Counted from the first letter of the stretch, positions 6,366 through 13,676 are shown. The stretch is DNA of 17,173 nucleotides from an uncultured Lysobacteraceae bacterium (GCA_946482585.1 CAMLSI010000038.1:1-17173); one strand, 5' to 3'. The notes: generated from the sequence alone by a model not told the origin. Numbers and translations: made by a program.

Positions 6366-7040
6366 TCAGCAGCCTGCGAGTTTGTCGGCGAGGGTGCGGG
6401 CCTGGCCGGCGAGACCGGCGCGTTCGTCACGCGTCGCGCCGCGCTGGCGCGAAAGGTTCTCGTCGAGCTGGCCGCGCAGCGCGCGGCAGGCTTCGGCCGG
6501 CACGAGCTGCTCGCAGCGATCGCGCACTTCGACATAGGCGGTGGCGATGGCGTTCTCGCCGCTGCCGTCGGCCACGGGCGGGCGGTTGAGTTCGGGCGCC
6601 GAGACATGCGCGTTGTCGCGCAGCGGACTGCCGGGCAGACCGACGACGCCGGCCGGAACACGGTAGGGCGGCGTGTCGCCGGTTTCGCTGAAATAGATCT
6701 TGTCGTTGTCGGCACGCACGCAGCGGAACAGCACCGGCACCGGAGGCCGCGGCGGGGGCGGCGCGGGCATCGCCGGTGGCTCCGGACGCGTCGCGACGGG
6801 TGGTGCGGCCGGTTCGGCCGATGCGTCCGCCGTTTGGGGTTCTGCGTCTTCGGGCGGCGGAGGCGGGTTGCGTTCGTATTCGAACGAGCGGCTCTGCTGG
6901 TCGCCGCGACAGGGCTTGTCCTGGAACGAGACCGCGCCATTGGCGTCGGTGCAGCGATAACCCGTGTTCGAGGCAGCAACTGCCGTGCCGGTGCTGGCGC
7001 ACGCGGCGGCGATCAGGACGAAGCGGGACAGGGTAGTCAT
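6366..7040 (-). CDS. DUF4124-domain-containing exported protein
   Basis: A 224-residue protein with a signal peptide (FVLIAAACASTGTAVAAS). A DUF4124 module follows (about residues 22-55), recognisable by YRCTDANGAVSFQDKPC, in which two cysteines could form a disulfide. A Pro/Ala/Glu-rich linker (about residues 58-100) leads to a second region starting VLFRCVRADNDKIYFSETGDTPPYRVP, which reads like a second, diverged DUF4124-like unit. The C-terminal part is charged and helical, with a DRCEQLVPAEACRALRGQL segment and a final cysteine. The family is common in Gammaproteobacteria and has no assigned activity; a periplasmic structural or binding role is only a guess. The start is set by the signal peptide; the ribosome site is weak. 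It is divergent from the aldolase gene by 86 nt. Confidence 0.82.
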   Translation of the reverse strand: MTTLSRFVLIAAACASTGTAVAASNTGYRCTDANGAVSFQDKPCRGDQQSRSFEYERNPPPPPEDAEPQTADASAEPAAPPVATRPEPPAMPAPPPPRPPVPVLFRCVRADNDKIYFSETGDTPPYRVPAGVVGLPGSPLRDNAHVSAPELNRPPVADGSGENAIATAYVEVRDRCEQLVPAEACRALRGQLDENLSRQRGATRDERAGLAGQARTLADKLAGC

Positions 7041-7126
7041 GGACCATCGATTCTACGCCGCCGCTTCGCTTGCGGGACGAGGCGCCTGCCGCAATGCTTG
7101 ACACTTTCCGCCGCGGATCGTCTCCC

Positions 7127-8161
7127 ATGCCCGACTTCGTCGATTTCTTCAGCGACACCAAGACCCGGCCGACCGCGGCCATGCGTGCCGCGATGGCCAA
7201 CGCCGACGTCGGCGACGAGCGCGCCGACGAAGATCCGAGCGTGAACCGCCTCGTCGCCCGCTGCGCCGAACTGCTCGGCAAGCCGGCCGCGCTGTACCTG
7301 CCCTCGGGCACGATGTGCAACGAAATCGCACTGGCGGTGCATTGCCGCCCCGGCGACGAAGTGATCTGCGACCGGACCTCGCACCTGATCGGATTCGAGG
7401 GCGGCGGTCCGGCCGCGCTGGCCGGTGTCATGCTGACCCCGCTCTCCGGCGATCGCGGCCGTTTCGACGCGGCACAACTGGCGACGGCGCTGCGACCCGA
7501 CCGGCCGTATGCGCCGCGTCAGCGTCTCGTCGAAGTCGAGCAGACCGCGAATCTCGGCGGCGGCGCGATCTGGCCGCTCGCTCAGCTGACGGAGGTCGCC
7601 GCGGCGGCGCACGCGCATGGCCTGGCCACGCACATGGACGGCGCGCGCCTGCTCAATGCCGTCGTCGCGACCGGCATCGCCGCCGCCGACTATGCGCGCG
7701 ACTACGATTCGGTCTGGATCGATTTTTCCAAGGGGCTCGGCGCGCCCGGCGGCGCCGTGCTCGCCGGCGGCACGGAATTCATCCGCGAAGCGAACCGGCT
7801 CAAGCTGCGGTGGGGCGGTGCGATGCGGCAGAGCGGCATCATCGCCGCGGCCTGCGACTACGCGCTGGATCATCACGTCGCACGGCTCGCCGACGATCAC
7901 GCCAACGCCGCGGCGCTGGCGCGGGGCATCGCACAGATCGACGGACTCGCGATCGATGCGGCCACTGTGGAGACCAACCTCGTCTACTTCGACGTCACGC
8001 GCCCGGGCGTGAACGCGGCGCAGCTCTGCGCGCAGTTGCTCCAGCGCGGCGTACGCATGGGCGAAATGGGCGCACGCACGGTGCGCGCGGTCACGCATCT
8101 CGATGTGGATGCAGCGGCCGTACGGAAGGCGCTCGCGGCGCTGCGGGATGCGCTCGCCTGA
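7127..8161 (+). CDS. ltaE: Low-specificity L-threonine aldolase family protein (PLP-dependent)
   Basis: A 344-residue fold-type I PLP enzyme. The N-terminal VDFFSDTKTRPTAAMRAAM and EDPSVNRL segments are the threonine-aldolase hallmark. LPSGTMCNEIAL follows, then HMDGARLLNA, and the Schiff-base lysine is K202 in DFSKGLGAP. The expected reaction is cleavage of L-threonine or L-allo-threonine to glycine and acetaldehyde in the cytoplasm; other beta-hydroxy-amino acids are possible. The variant FFSDTKTRPT and DERADEDP in place of the classic LRSDTVTRPT and DDVYGEDP put it in a divergent branch, so substrate choice is uncertain. ATG 7127 is selected because the family's N-terminus begins there; an in-frame ATG at 7094 has a slightly better upstream GACGAGG. 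The gene is probably monocistronic. Confidence 0.87.
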   Translation: MPDFVDFFSDTKTRPTAAMRAAMANADVGDERADEDPSVNRLVARCAELLGKPAALYLPSGTMCNEIALAVHCRPGDEVICDRTSHLIGFEGGGPAALAGVMLTPLSGDRGRFDAAQLATALRPDRPYAPRQRLVEVEQTANLGGGAIWPLAQLTEVAAAAHAHGLATHMDGARLLNAVVATGIAAADYARDYDSVWIDFSKGLGAPGGAVLAGGTEFIREANRLKLRWGGAMRQSGIIAAACDYALDHHVARLADDHANAAALARGIAQIDGLAIDAATVETNLVYFDVTRPGVNAAQLCAQLLQRGVRMGEMGARTVRAVTHLDVDAAAVRKALAALRDALA

Positions 8162-8182
8162 GGGCGCCGTCGCGGCCGCACG

Positions 8183-8199
8183 TTCGCCGCGGCGGCGAA
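8183..8199. terminator. Hairpin between convergent aldolase and isomerase genes
   Basis: TTCGCCG, the loop CGG, then CGGCGAA: a 7-bp perfect stem 22 nt after the aldolase stop, in the 90-nt convergent gap. It lacks a U-tract, so intrinsic termination is uncertain. Confidence 0.35.
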
Positions 8200-8251
8200 G
8201 AGCCCGTCGGAAGAACGAGCGTTCCGGGTGTTCCGTCGTGGCGGCGGAGCG

Positions 8252-8881
8252 CTAGCGGCGTCGCTGCACGGCCTGCGGCAGCGTCGCGATCCGACGGTAT
8301 TCGTCGCCGTCGAAACGACGCGGGTCGTCGAGATAGTCGAGCGCCATCGCGGTCGCGTCGTCGCCCCAGAACGATTGCTCGCCGATGCGCAGGGTCGGCA
8401 CGCCGAACACTCCACGGGCGAGCGCCTGTTCGGTGTTGATGCGCAACTGCCGCTTGACGTCGTCGGCCGCGAGCGCGGCCTCGACATCGGCGATGCCGAG
8501 CGCCGCCGCCGTGTCGCGCAGCGCGTCGACCGAATCGGCCGCGCGACCGTGTTCCCAGACGTGCGCGAAGATGGATTGGACCGCGTGCCAGTGCGCGCCT
8601 GCCGCGATGCACAGACGCAAGGCCTGCAGCGGATTGAACGGATGCGCCGGCGGAAAGCGCAGCGGCACGCCTTGCCGCTCGGCCTGCCAGCGCACGAAGC
8701 GATAAGTGAATTCGCGCTTGCCCGGGATTTCCGCAGGGCCGAGCTGGCCCAGCGTATCGAGCACGGCCGCGAACAGGATGGGTACGGGCTCCACCGTCGC
8801 GCGCGCGCGGAGCGCGAGCACCTTCGGCAATTGCAGCCATGCGAACGGCGAGATGAAATCGAAGTACCACTGAACGTGCAT
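8252..8881 (-). CDS. 2-hydroxychromene-2-carboxylate isomerase family protein (DsbA/GST-kappa fold)
   Basis: A 209-residue thioredoxin-fold protein. WYFDFISPFAWL at the N-terminus carries S11, aligned with the catalytic serine that replaces cysteine in HCCA isomerases. PAHPFNPLQALRL in the helical insertion and GVFGVPTLRIGEQSFWGDDA with the cis-proline at the C-terminus complete the family pattern. The namesake reaction is glutathione-dependent isomerisation in naphthalene degradation (NahD). No aromatic-degradation genes are nearby, so a general glutathione-dependent isomerase or reductase role is as likely. The frame is open upstream to 8941, but ATG 8881 starts directly at the first beta strand. 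A short GGAA motif is the only ribosome site. It lies 75 nt downstream of the SRPBCC gene in the same direction and could be transcribed with it. Confidence 0.84.
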   Translation of the reverse strand: MHVQWYFDFISPFAWLQLPKVLALRARATVEPVPILFAAVLDTLGQLGPAEIPGKREFTYRFVRWQAERQGVPLRFPPAHPFNPLQALRLCIAAGAHWHAVQSIFAHVWEHGRAADSVDALRDTAAALGIADVEAALAADDVKRQLRINTEQALARGVFGVPTLRIGEQSFWGDDATAMALDYLDDPRRFDGDEYRRIATLPQAVQRRR

Positions 8882-8956
8882 GGCTGTTTCCGGGAGCGGA
8901 AGGGCGGCGCGCATCGTCGCACGCGCCGCCGCTCGCGCCACGTGCGGTTTCCGCCG

Positions 8957-9571
8957 TCAGTCCGTTTCGACCATCTGCTTGAGCCTGTCCAGCGCTTCGC
9001 CCCAGGCACGACGCATTCCGTCGGCGTCGGCGCGGTTCTGCAGTCGTTCGTGCGTGATCATCACGGTGGTCTTGGCGCCCGCAGGCGCGAACTTGATCTC
9101 CACCGGCGTGTCGGGCGCCGCGTCGATCTGCTGCCAGATCAGTTTGATGGTCTTGCCGGGGCTGACTTTCTTGATCAGCGCGTGGTTGCCGTCGCCGTTG
9201 CGCAGACTGCCGCCGTCGGCGAACGCCAGCTCGTGATCCGGGCCGAACCAGCGGTTCAGCGCGGTCGTGTTGGCGAAGGCGTCGTAGCACTCGGTCGGCG
9301 CGGCCTTGACGCTCTTGGTCGCGCAGATCGTGTAGCCCTTGGCGCGGCCGTCTTTTTCCGCGAGGCCGTGCGCGGTCTCGTACTCGACGTTGATCGTCGC
9401 GATCCACCAGGGATCGAGCTTGTAGGTATCGAGCAGGCGCTGGCCGATCTCGCGGCGGCCGAGCGCGGCACCGCCCCAGCCGTCGATCTCGCCGAACCAT
9501 TGCGTGAACGTTTTGCCGGTCGCCGCGGCGACTGTGTCGAGCGCGTGGTCCGATCTGCATTCGATGCGCAT
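8957..9571 (-). CDS. DUF4287-like plus SRPBCC (AHSA1-type) two-domain protein
   Basis: A 204-residue protein with two parts. Residues 18-75 (KTFTQWFGEIDGWGGAALGRREIGQRLL, then DPWWIATINVEYETAHGL) match the DUF4287 pattern. Residues 80-204 form an AHSA1-type START/SRPBCC domain: SVKAAPTECYDAFANTTALNRWFGP, a central TIKLIWQQID strand, and a C-terminal helix MRRAWGEALDRLKQMVE. SRPBCC folds bind hydrophobic ligands in a deep cavity; the ligand is unknown and no enzymatic residues are evident. ATG 9571 has GGAG 8 nt upstream; an in-frame TTG at 9586 would overlap the upstream gene's stop and is less likely. It starts 15 nt after the DUF1761 stop, so the two are almost certainly one transcript under the adjacent AraC-type regulator. 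Confidence 0.82.
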   Translation of the reverse strand: MRIECRSDHALDTVAAATGKTFTQWFGEIDGWGGAALGRREIGQRLLDTYKLDPWWIATINVEYETAHGLAEKDGRAKGYTICATKSVKAAPTECYDAFANTTALNRWFGPDHELAFADGGSLRNGDGNHALIKKVSPGKTIKLIWQQIDAAPDTPVEIKFAPAGAKTTVMITHERLQNRADADGMRRAWGEALDRLKQMVETD

Positions 9572-9586
9572 GGCGATGCTCCGCAA

Positions 9587-9985
9587 TCAGTGCCAGAGGC
9601 CGAGGATCAGGCCGATCGCCGTGAACTGCAGCGTGTGATAGCCGCCGTCGATGAGGAACAGCCTCAAGCTGCGTCGCGCGAACAGGTAGTTCGTGCCGAA
9701 GCTCGTCGCGACCCAGAACAGGCCCGCGGCGAAGCCGGCGCCGAGGCCGAGCTGCATCGGCGGGCGCGGGCCGAGGAAGATCGCGAACATCCACGCGGCG
9801 AGCAGGCTCAGTACGAACGACAGCCCGAAGATGCGCGCCATGTTGCCGCGCGCGAGTTCCTCGTCGCTGAGGCCGATTTCGCGCTGCCAGGCCTTGCCGA
9901 ACAACACTGGCGAATACCACAGACCGCCGATGACGAAGCTCGCGACGGTGGCGGCGATCACGGCCCAATAGTTGATTTCCGGCAT
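9587..9985 (-). CDS. DUF1761 family membrane protein
   Basis: A 132-residue protein with four predicted membrane helices: about residues 6-28 (YWAVIAATVASFVIGGLWYSPV), 51-70 (RIFGLSFVLSLLAAWMFAIF), 78-98 (GLGAGFAAGLFWVATSFGTNY) and 108-130 (LFLIDGGYHTLQFTAIGLILGLW). The GGLWYSPVLFGKAWQREIG segment after the first helix is the DUF1761 signature. The family has no known function. A GGAG ribosome site lies before ATG 9985. The gene sits between the AraC-type regulator (70 nt upstream) and the SRPBCC gene (15 nt downstream). Such triplets of small membrane protein, START-domain protein and regulator suggest a shared ligand or stress response, which is inference. Confidence 0.85.
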   Translation of the reverse strand: MPEINYWAVIAATVASFVIGGLWYSPVLFGKAWQREIGLSDEELARGNMARIFGLSFVLSLLAAWMFAIFLGPRPPMQLGLGAGFAAGLFWVATSFGTNYLFARRSLRLFLIDGGYHTLQFTAIGLILGLWH

Positions 9986-10055
9986 TGCACGACTCCTGTG
10001 TCGGTTGAGTGCGGATCACGCTAGCGGTCCGGCGGCGCCGGGTATTGGAAAAAAG

Positions 10056-10913
10056 TCATCTGACCACGACGCTGCCCGGATCGGGCTGCGCGCTGCGCGC
10101 GAACGCGGCCGGCGCGAGGCCGGAGAACTGCTGGAAATCGCGGATCAGGTGGGACTGGTCGTAGTAGCCGCAGTCGGTCGCGAGTCGCGCCCAGTCATGC
10201 GTCGTGCCGATGCGTGCGATCGCGCGCTGGAAGCGACAGATGCGCGCGAGCGATTTCGGCGTCAGACCGACGGCGCGGCCGACGACGGCGCCGAGGTATC
10301 TGCGGCTGCAGCCTGCTTCGCGCGCGAGTTCCTCGGCGCGCACGCAGCCGCCGGACTGGCCGATGCGCGCGAGCGTCCAATGCACCAGCGGATGCACGCT
10401 GCGGCCGCTCACGCAGGTATCGAGCAGCCAGTCTTCGACGAGATCGAGTCGTTGGGCGACCGACGCGCAATCGAGCAGGCGCTCGCGCAGGCGCAGCGCC
10501 GCACTGCCGACGAGGTCCTGCAGAGGACCCGTGCGGTTGACGAGTTCCGCCTGCGACCACGGCAGCAGGGTCGCGGCGCCGCCCGCGCCGAATGCGACAC
10601 CCAGCAGTACGCTGCCGTGCGGCGCCGAGGTTTCGATCGGACCCTCCTGCAGGCCCGAGAACCAGATGTCGTCGAAGACGACGCGCAGTTCGGGCGGCCC
10701 GGGCAGGAACAGGTACTGCGGCGGCCCGAGATTGATCAGCAGATAGCTGCGCGCCTGCGGCAGGATGCGGTCGCGCTCGTAGGAAACCCGGCCGGCGCCG
10801 TGCCAGAGCTGCGCGACGTGCGGCTGCAGCGCCGGATGCGGCCTGCGCATCGCAACGTCCCAGGCGCCCAGCGCCGAATCGTGGCGATGAATCTCGATCG
10901 CGCCTGCTGCCAT
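10056..10913 (-). CDS. AraC-family transcriptional regulator (DUF6597-type N-terminus)
   Basis: A 285-residue regulator. The N-terminal half (about residues 12-115) shows the DUF6597-like pattern of AraC proteins: HPALQPHVAQLWHGAG and RILPQARSYLLINLGPPQYLF. The C-terminal half carries both helix-turn-helix motifs. The first is around RAEELAREAGCSRRYLGAVVGRAVGLTPKSLARICRFQRA, and the second ends in CGYYDQSHLIRDFQQFSGLAPAAF. This is a cytoplasmic DNA-binding protein with an unknown effector. The frame continues to a TTG at 10931, but ATG 10913 with a G-rich upstream stretch is preferred. It leads the minus-strand group regulator-DUF1761-SRPBCC and probably controls it. It is divergent from the AMP nucleosidase gene across about 170 nt, which it could also affect. 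Confidence 0.88.
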   Translation of the reverse strand: MAAGAIEIHRHDSALGAWDVAMRRPHPALQPHVAQLWHGAGRVSYERDRILPQARSYLLINLGPPQYLFLPGPPELRVVFDDIWFSGLQEGPIETSAPHGSVLLGVAFGAGGAATLLPWSQAELVNRTGPLQDLVGSAALRLRERLLDCASVAQRLDLVEDWLLDTCVSGRSVHPLVHWTLARIGQSGGCVRAEELAREAGCSRRYLGAVVGRAVGLTPKSLARICRFQRAIARIGTTHDWARLATDCGYYDQSHLIRDFQQFSGLAPAAFARSAQPDPGSVVVR

Positions 10914-11013
10914 GGCACACCCCGCCCCCAAGGTTCGCGCGCGGCGATTATGACGCGGATCGTTGCGGCCGTGCGCCGGGCGCGTCGGCCACGCGTGATA
11001 TCATCGCGCGGCT

Positions 11014-11019
11014 TATAAC
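11014..11019 (+). promoter_or_regulatory. Possible -10 element for the AMP nucleosidase gene
   Basis: TATAAC lies 66 nt before the proposed start in an otherwise GC-rich divergent region. No convincing -35 hexamer is found at 16-18 nt spacing, so support is weak. Confidence 0.25.
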
Positions 11020-11085
11020 GAGAACATCGCCGGCGTGGCGTCGCCGGTAACCCTGTCCCGCCGCGCGGGTACCTACGGGGAAAGC

Positions 11086-11856
11086 ATGAAAGACAAGAAC
11101 GAGATCGTCAGCAACTGGCTGCCGCGCTATACCGGCGTGCCGCTGGAGGAGTTCGGCAAGTACGTTCTGCTGACCAACTTCAGCAACTATGTGGAATTGT
11201 TTGCAAGGTGGCATGGCGTTGAAGTCCGCGGACGCGACAAGGCCATGCCCAGCGCCCACGCCGACGGGTTGAGCATCATCAACTTCGGCATGGGCAGTCC
11301 GACCGCGGCGACCATCATGGACCTGCTGTCGGCGATCATGCCGCGCGCCGTGCTGTTCCTCGGCAAGTGCGGCGGACTCAAGAGAAAGAATCAGCTCGGC
11401 GACCTGATCCTGCCGATCGCTGCCTTGCGCGGCGAAGGTACGTCGAATGACTACTTCCCGCCCGAAGTGCCCGCGTTGCCTGCGTTCACGCTGCAGCGTG
11501 CGGTGTCCTCGACGGTGCGCGACCACGGCCGCGACTACTGGACCGGCACGGTCTACACGACCAACCGGCGCGTCTGGGAGCACGACGACGCGTTCAAGTC
11601 CTATCTGCGGCGTACGCGCTGCATGGCCATCGACATGGAAACGGCGACGGTGTTCAGTGTCGGCTTCGCGAACAAGATCCCGACTGGCGCGCTGCTGCTG
11701 GTGTCGGATCAGCCGATGATTCCCGAAGGCGTGAAGACCGAGGAAAGCGACCGCAAGGTCACCGGCGAATTCGTCGAGGCGCAGATCCGCATCGGCATCG
11801 ACGCGCTCAAGGAAATCCGCGACGAAGGGCAGTCGGTCAAGCACCTGCGCTTCTAG
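11086..11856 (+). CDS. amn: AMP nucleosidase, short form (PNP/UDP phosphorylase superfamily)
   Basis: A 256-residue enzyme predicted to hydrolyse AMP to adenine and ribose 5-phosphate. The fold is recognised by INFGMGSPTAATIMDLLSAIMPRAVLFLGKCGGL, LGDLILPIAALRGEGTSNDYFPPEVPALP and the active-site strand CMAIDMETATVFSVGF followed by SDQPMIPEG. It is about half the length of the E. coli Amn (484), lacking that protein's extra N-terminal domain. From memory it closely resembles the compact AMP nucleosidases of Bacteroidetes. The start is ATG 11086, which opens the conserved KxEIVxNWLPRYTG segment and follows GGGGAAAG; a GTG at 11035 is in frame but unsupported. Its base composition matches the neighbours, so any transfer would be old. 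The role would be adenylate-pool control and purine salvage. Confidence 0.87.
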   Translation: MKDKNEIVSNWLPRYTGVPLEEFGKYVLLTNFSNYVELFARWHGVEVRGRDKAMPSAHADGLSIINFGMGSPTAATIMDLLSAIMPRAVLFLGKCGGLKRKNQLGDLILPIAALRGEGTSNDYFPPEVPALPAFTLQRAVSSTVRDHGRDYWTGTVYTTNRRVWEHDDAFKSYLRRTRCMAIDMETATVFSVGFANKIPTGALLLVSDQPMIPEGVKTEESDRKVTGEFVEAQIRIGIDALKEIRDEGQSVKHLRF

Positions 11857-11922
11857 CGGCACGGTGGTGGCGGCGCTTGGCGCGTCGCTGCCCCGCTGTC
11901 GATCACCACATCCGGCGTAGCC

Positions 11923-11945
11923 TGCGGTCGCGATGGGCGACCGCA
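11923..11945. terminator. 9-bp hairpin after the AMP nucleosidase gene
   Basis: TGCGGTCGC, the loop GATGG, then GCGACCGCA: a perfect stem 66 nt after the stop, in the gap to the convergent lipoprotein gene. It lacks a U-tract. The rest of the 194-nt gap holds nothing else recognisable. Confidence 0.4.
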
Positions 11946-12050
11946 CGATCGGGACGTGCCGGGCTGCGTGAACCCCGATCGCGCGCTCGCCGGCGCGAGC
12001 ATGCGTTACCGGGGGCGTCCCGCCGCCGGGCAGGTGCCGGCGCGCCGGAA

Positions 12051-12383
12051 TCAGTTCTTCTTGACGTCGTCCATGCTCCAGTTGAACTGGAGCAGGATCA
12101 CGGACGGTTCCTTGTCGCCTTCGAAGCGGACCTTGCAGTCGAAGGTCTGCTTGTATTCGGACGTCAGTCCCTTGTCGAAGACGATGTCGGCGTTCAGCGA
12201 AAGGATAGTGCCGCCTTCGGCTTTCGCGGCCGCGGCCATCGCCCTGGGATTGAGTTCGAACGTGCGGCCGGCGAGCTTGTTCTTCACGGCAGCCTCGCAG
12301 GCTTGAGCCGCCGTCCGTTCACGCCCGCCGCCGCAGGCACTGAGCAATACCGCCATCGCGATTGCGACTACCGCTGCGCGCAT
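12051..12383 (-). CDS. Putative lipoprotein of unknown function
   Basis: A 110-residue protein with a lipoprotein signal (VVAIAMAVLLSAC, acylated C17, then GGG). The mature part has two further cysteines, C29 and C83, which could pair in the periplasm. A predicted alternating-strand region (GGTILSLNADIVFDKG, QTFDCKVRFEG, VILLQFNWSM) suggests a small beta-rich domain. The pattern resembles small Lysobacterales hypothetical lipoproteins, but no named family is recognised. A clear GGGGAGA ribosome site precedes ATG 12383. It converges on the AMP nucleosidase gene and lies in the same direction as the glutaredoxin fusion gene, but 197 nt and a strong hairpin separate them, so it is probably transcribed alone. 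Confidence 0.75.
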   Translation of the reverse strand: MRAAVVAIAMAVLLSACGGGRERTAAQACEAAVKNKLAGRTFELNPRAMAAAAKAEGGTILSLNADIVFDKGLTSEYKQTFDCKVRFEGDKEPSVILLQFNWSMDDVKKN

Positions 12384-12461
12384 CGACTGTCTCCCCTTCT
12401 TGACTCCGGGTTGGACGCATCGGACTCGGCTAGCGTTGCCCGGTGCGGCCGATTGAGGCCG

Positions 12462-12467
12462 AGTATA
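12462..12467 (-). promoter_or_regulatory. Possible -10 element for the lipoprotein gene
   Basis: On the minus strand this reads TATACT, 78 nt before the lipoprotein start. No good -35 is visible because the expected position falls in GC-rich sequence. Confidence 0.25.
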
Positions 12468-12484
12468 TCAGCGGCTCATGCATT

Positions 12485-12508
12485 CGCCGTGCCGGGACGG
12501 GCACGGCG
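12485..12508. terminator. 9-bp perfect GC hairpin between glutaredoxin fusion and lipoprotein genes
   Basis: CGCCGTGCC, the loop GGGACG, then GGCACGGCG. It lies 72 nt beyond the glutaredoxin fusion stop on the minus strand. A second structure, TTTCCCGC...GCGGGAAA at 12551-12575, is immediately after that stop. Neither has a clear U-tract. Confidence 0.45.
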
Positions 12509-12550
12509 GGAAGTCAAAATCCGATTTGCGGCAACATCACAATGCCCGTG

Positions 12551-12575
12551 CTTTCCCGCAGCGAAGCGGCGGGAA
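12551..12575. terminator. Hairpin immediately after the glutaredoxin fusion gene
   Basis: TTTCCCGC, a 9-nt loop AGCGAAGCG, then GCGGGAAA, about 6 nt beyond the minus-strand stop at 12581. A/T pairs close the base of the stem, as in some intrinsic terminators, but no U-run follows on the minus strand. Confidence 0.45.
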
Positions 12576-12580
12576 AAACC

Positions 12581-13504
12581 TCAGTAGCGCGGGATCGCGG
12601 CGTCGATTTCGCGCGACCATGCATCGATGCCGCCTTCGACGTTGAACACCTGGCGGAAACCGAGGCCGCGGAAGTGTTCGGCCGCGCTGCGGCTCGAATT
12701 GCCGTGGTGGCACAGAAACGCGAGCGGCTGATCTTTCGGCAGTGCCGACAGGCGCGCGATGCTGTCCTCGTCGAGCACCTGCGCGCCGGCGAACGGCGCC
12801 AGCGCGCGATCCGGCGCCGGGCGTACATCGATGACGGTGATGTCATTGCGCGCGATCCGCGCCGCGAGGCCGCGCACGTCGAGCGACTGCACCGCCGGCG
12901 GCGCATTCGGGTTCGTGATCGAGAGTCCGCTGCCCTGCACCGTGTCGACCCAGTCGATCACGATGCCGCGCGCGCGCTGCGCCGTCGTCGCGTCCATGAG
13001 GATGTCGATGCCGTTCGCGCTGGCGCGGATTTCATGGCCTTCGGCTTCACGCAGGTAGAACTGGGCCTGGAAACGCGCGTCGATGCTCAGGTGCAGCGCG
13101 GCGCCTTCGCTGCCGGCGAGGCCGGCCCGCATGGCGTCGGCCGCGGCATCGGTGATCGTGATCGGCGGCGGTGTACGGTCGGGCTTGGGCAGGCCGAGCA
13201 GCTCGTGCAGCTCGCCGCTGTTGGCCATGCCGGCGACGATGTCGGCGCCGCCCACGAGTTCGCCGTCGACATAGAGCTGCGGAATGGTCGGCCAGTTGCC
13301 GTAGGCCTTGATGCCCTCGCGGATCTCCGGATCGGCGAGCACGTCGATCGACAGGTAGTCGTCGAGCAGGCCGTTGAGGATGCCGGCCGTGCCGGCGGAA
13401 AAGCCGCAGCGCGGCGCAGTGCGCGTGCCCTTCATGAACAGCACGATACGGTTCTGCTGCAGCAGCGAGTCGATACGCGAACGGAGAGCGGGGTCGAGAT
13501 TCAT
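12581..13504 (-). CDS. Monothiol glutaredoxin - HesB/IscA-like - rhodanese fusion protein
   Basis: A 307-residue three-domain protein. Residues 1-105 are a Grx4-type monothiol glutaredoxin with MKGTRTAPRC33GFS and the WPTIPQLYVDGELVGGADI segment, which in this family binds a glutathione-ligated [2Fe-2S] cluster. Residues 115-205 resemble the A-type carrier (HesB/IscA) fold, with GIVIDWVDTVQGSGLSITNPNAP matching the usual end of that domain, but all its cluster cysteines are absent. Residues 206-307 are a rhodanese domain with catalytic C265 in CHHGNSSR and the FNVEGGIDAW ending. C33 and C265 are the only cysteines. The likely role is in iron-sulfur cluster or sulfur handling in the cytoplasm. 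ATG 13504 is chosen because the glutaredoxin domain begins there; the ribosome site is modest. Related fusions occur in Lysobacterales, as I recall. Confidence 0.88.
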   Translation of the reverse strand: MNLDPALRSRIDSLLQQNRIVLFMKGTRTAPRCGFSAGTAGILNGLLDDYLSIDVLADPEIREGIKAYGNWPTIPQLYVDGELVGGADIVAGMANSGELHELLGLPKPDRTPPPITITDAAADAMRAGLAGSEGAALHLSIDARFQAQFYLREAEGHEIRASANGIDILMDATTAQRARGIVIDWVDTVQGSGLSITNPNAPPAVQSLDVRGLAARIARNDITVIDVRPAPDRALAPFAGAQVLDEDSIARLSALPKDQPLAFLCHHGNSSRSAAEHFRGLGFRQVFNVEGGIDAWSREIDAAIPRY

Positions 13505-13643
13505 GGGATTCCGGGAACGGGCGGGGCGCCGCGAATGATAACCCCCGCGATATGCGGACGCCCGCTGCGGCTGCCAAGGGGCGCTGCCCCGGGTCATCTG
13601 CACGCGGCCGCGATGCCCGATCCGCGACCCTTGATCCGGGATT

Positions 13644-13660
13644 GAACGGTTCCGCCGTTC
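13644..13660. terminator. Short hairpin upstream of the OmpA-domain gene
   Basis: GAACGG, the loop TTCCG, then CCGTTC, followed 12 nt later by GGTTTTC. It overlaps the stretch resembling the repeat array's terminal module, so it may be part of a dispersed repeat rather than a terminator. Confidence 0.3.
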
Positions 13661-13676
13661 GCTTTGCGCAGGTTTT
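13648..13676 (+). repeat. Dispersed copy of the repeat-array terminal module
   Basis: GGTTCCGC-CGTTCGCTTTGCGCAGGTTTTC here closely matches 6060-6086, GGTTCCGC-TCGCTTTGCGCAAGTTTTC, at the end of unit 2 of the array. No TATCCACA box accompanies this copy. Confidence 0.5.

Noticed and set aside
8228..10024. 598-codon plus-strand open frame
   Set aside because: It spans three well-supported minus-strand genes and intergenic gaps; composition is typical of an antisense shadow in high-GC DNA.
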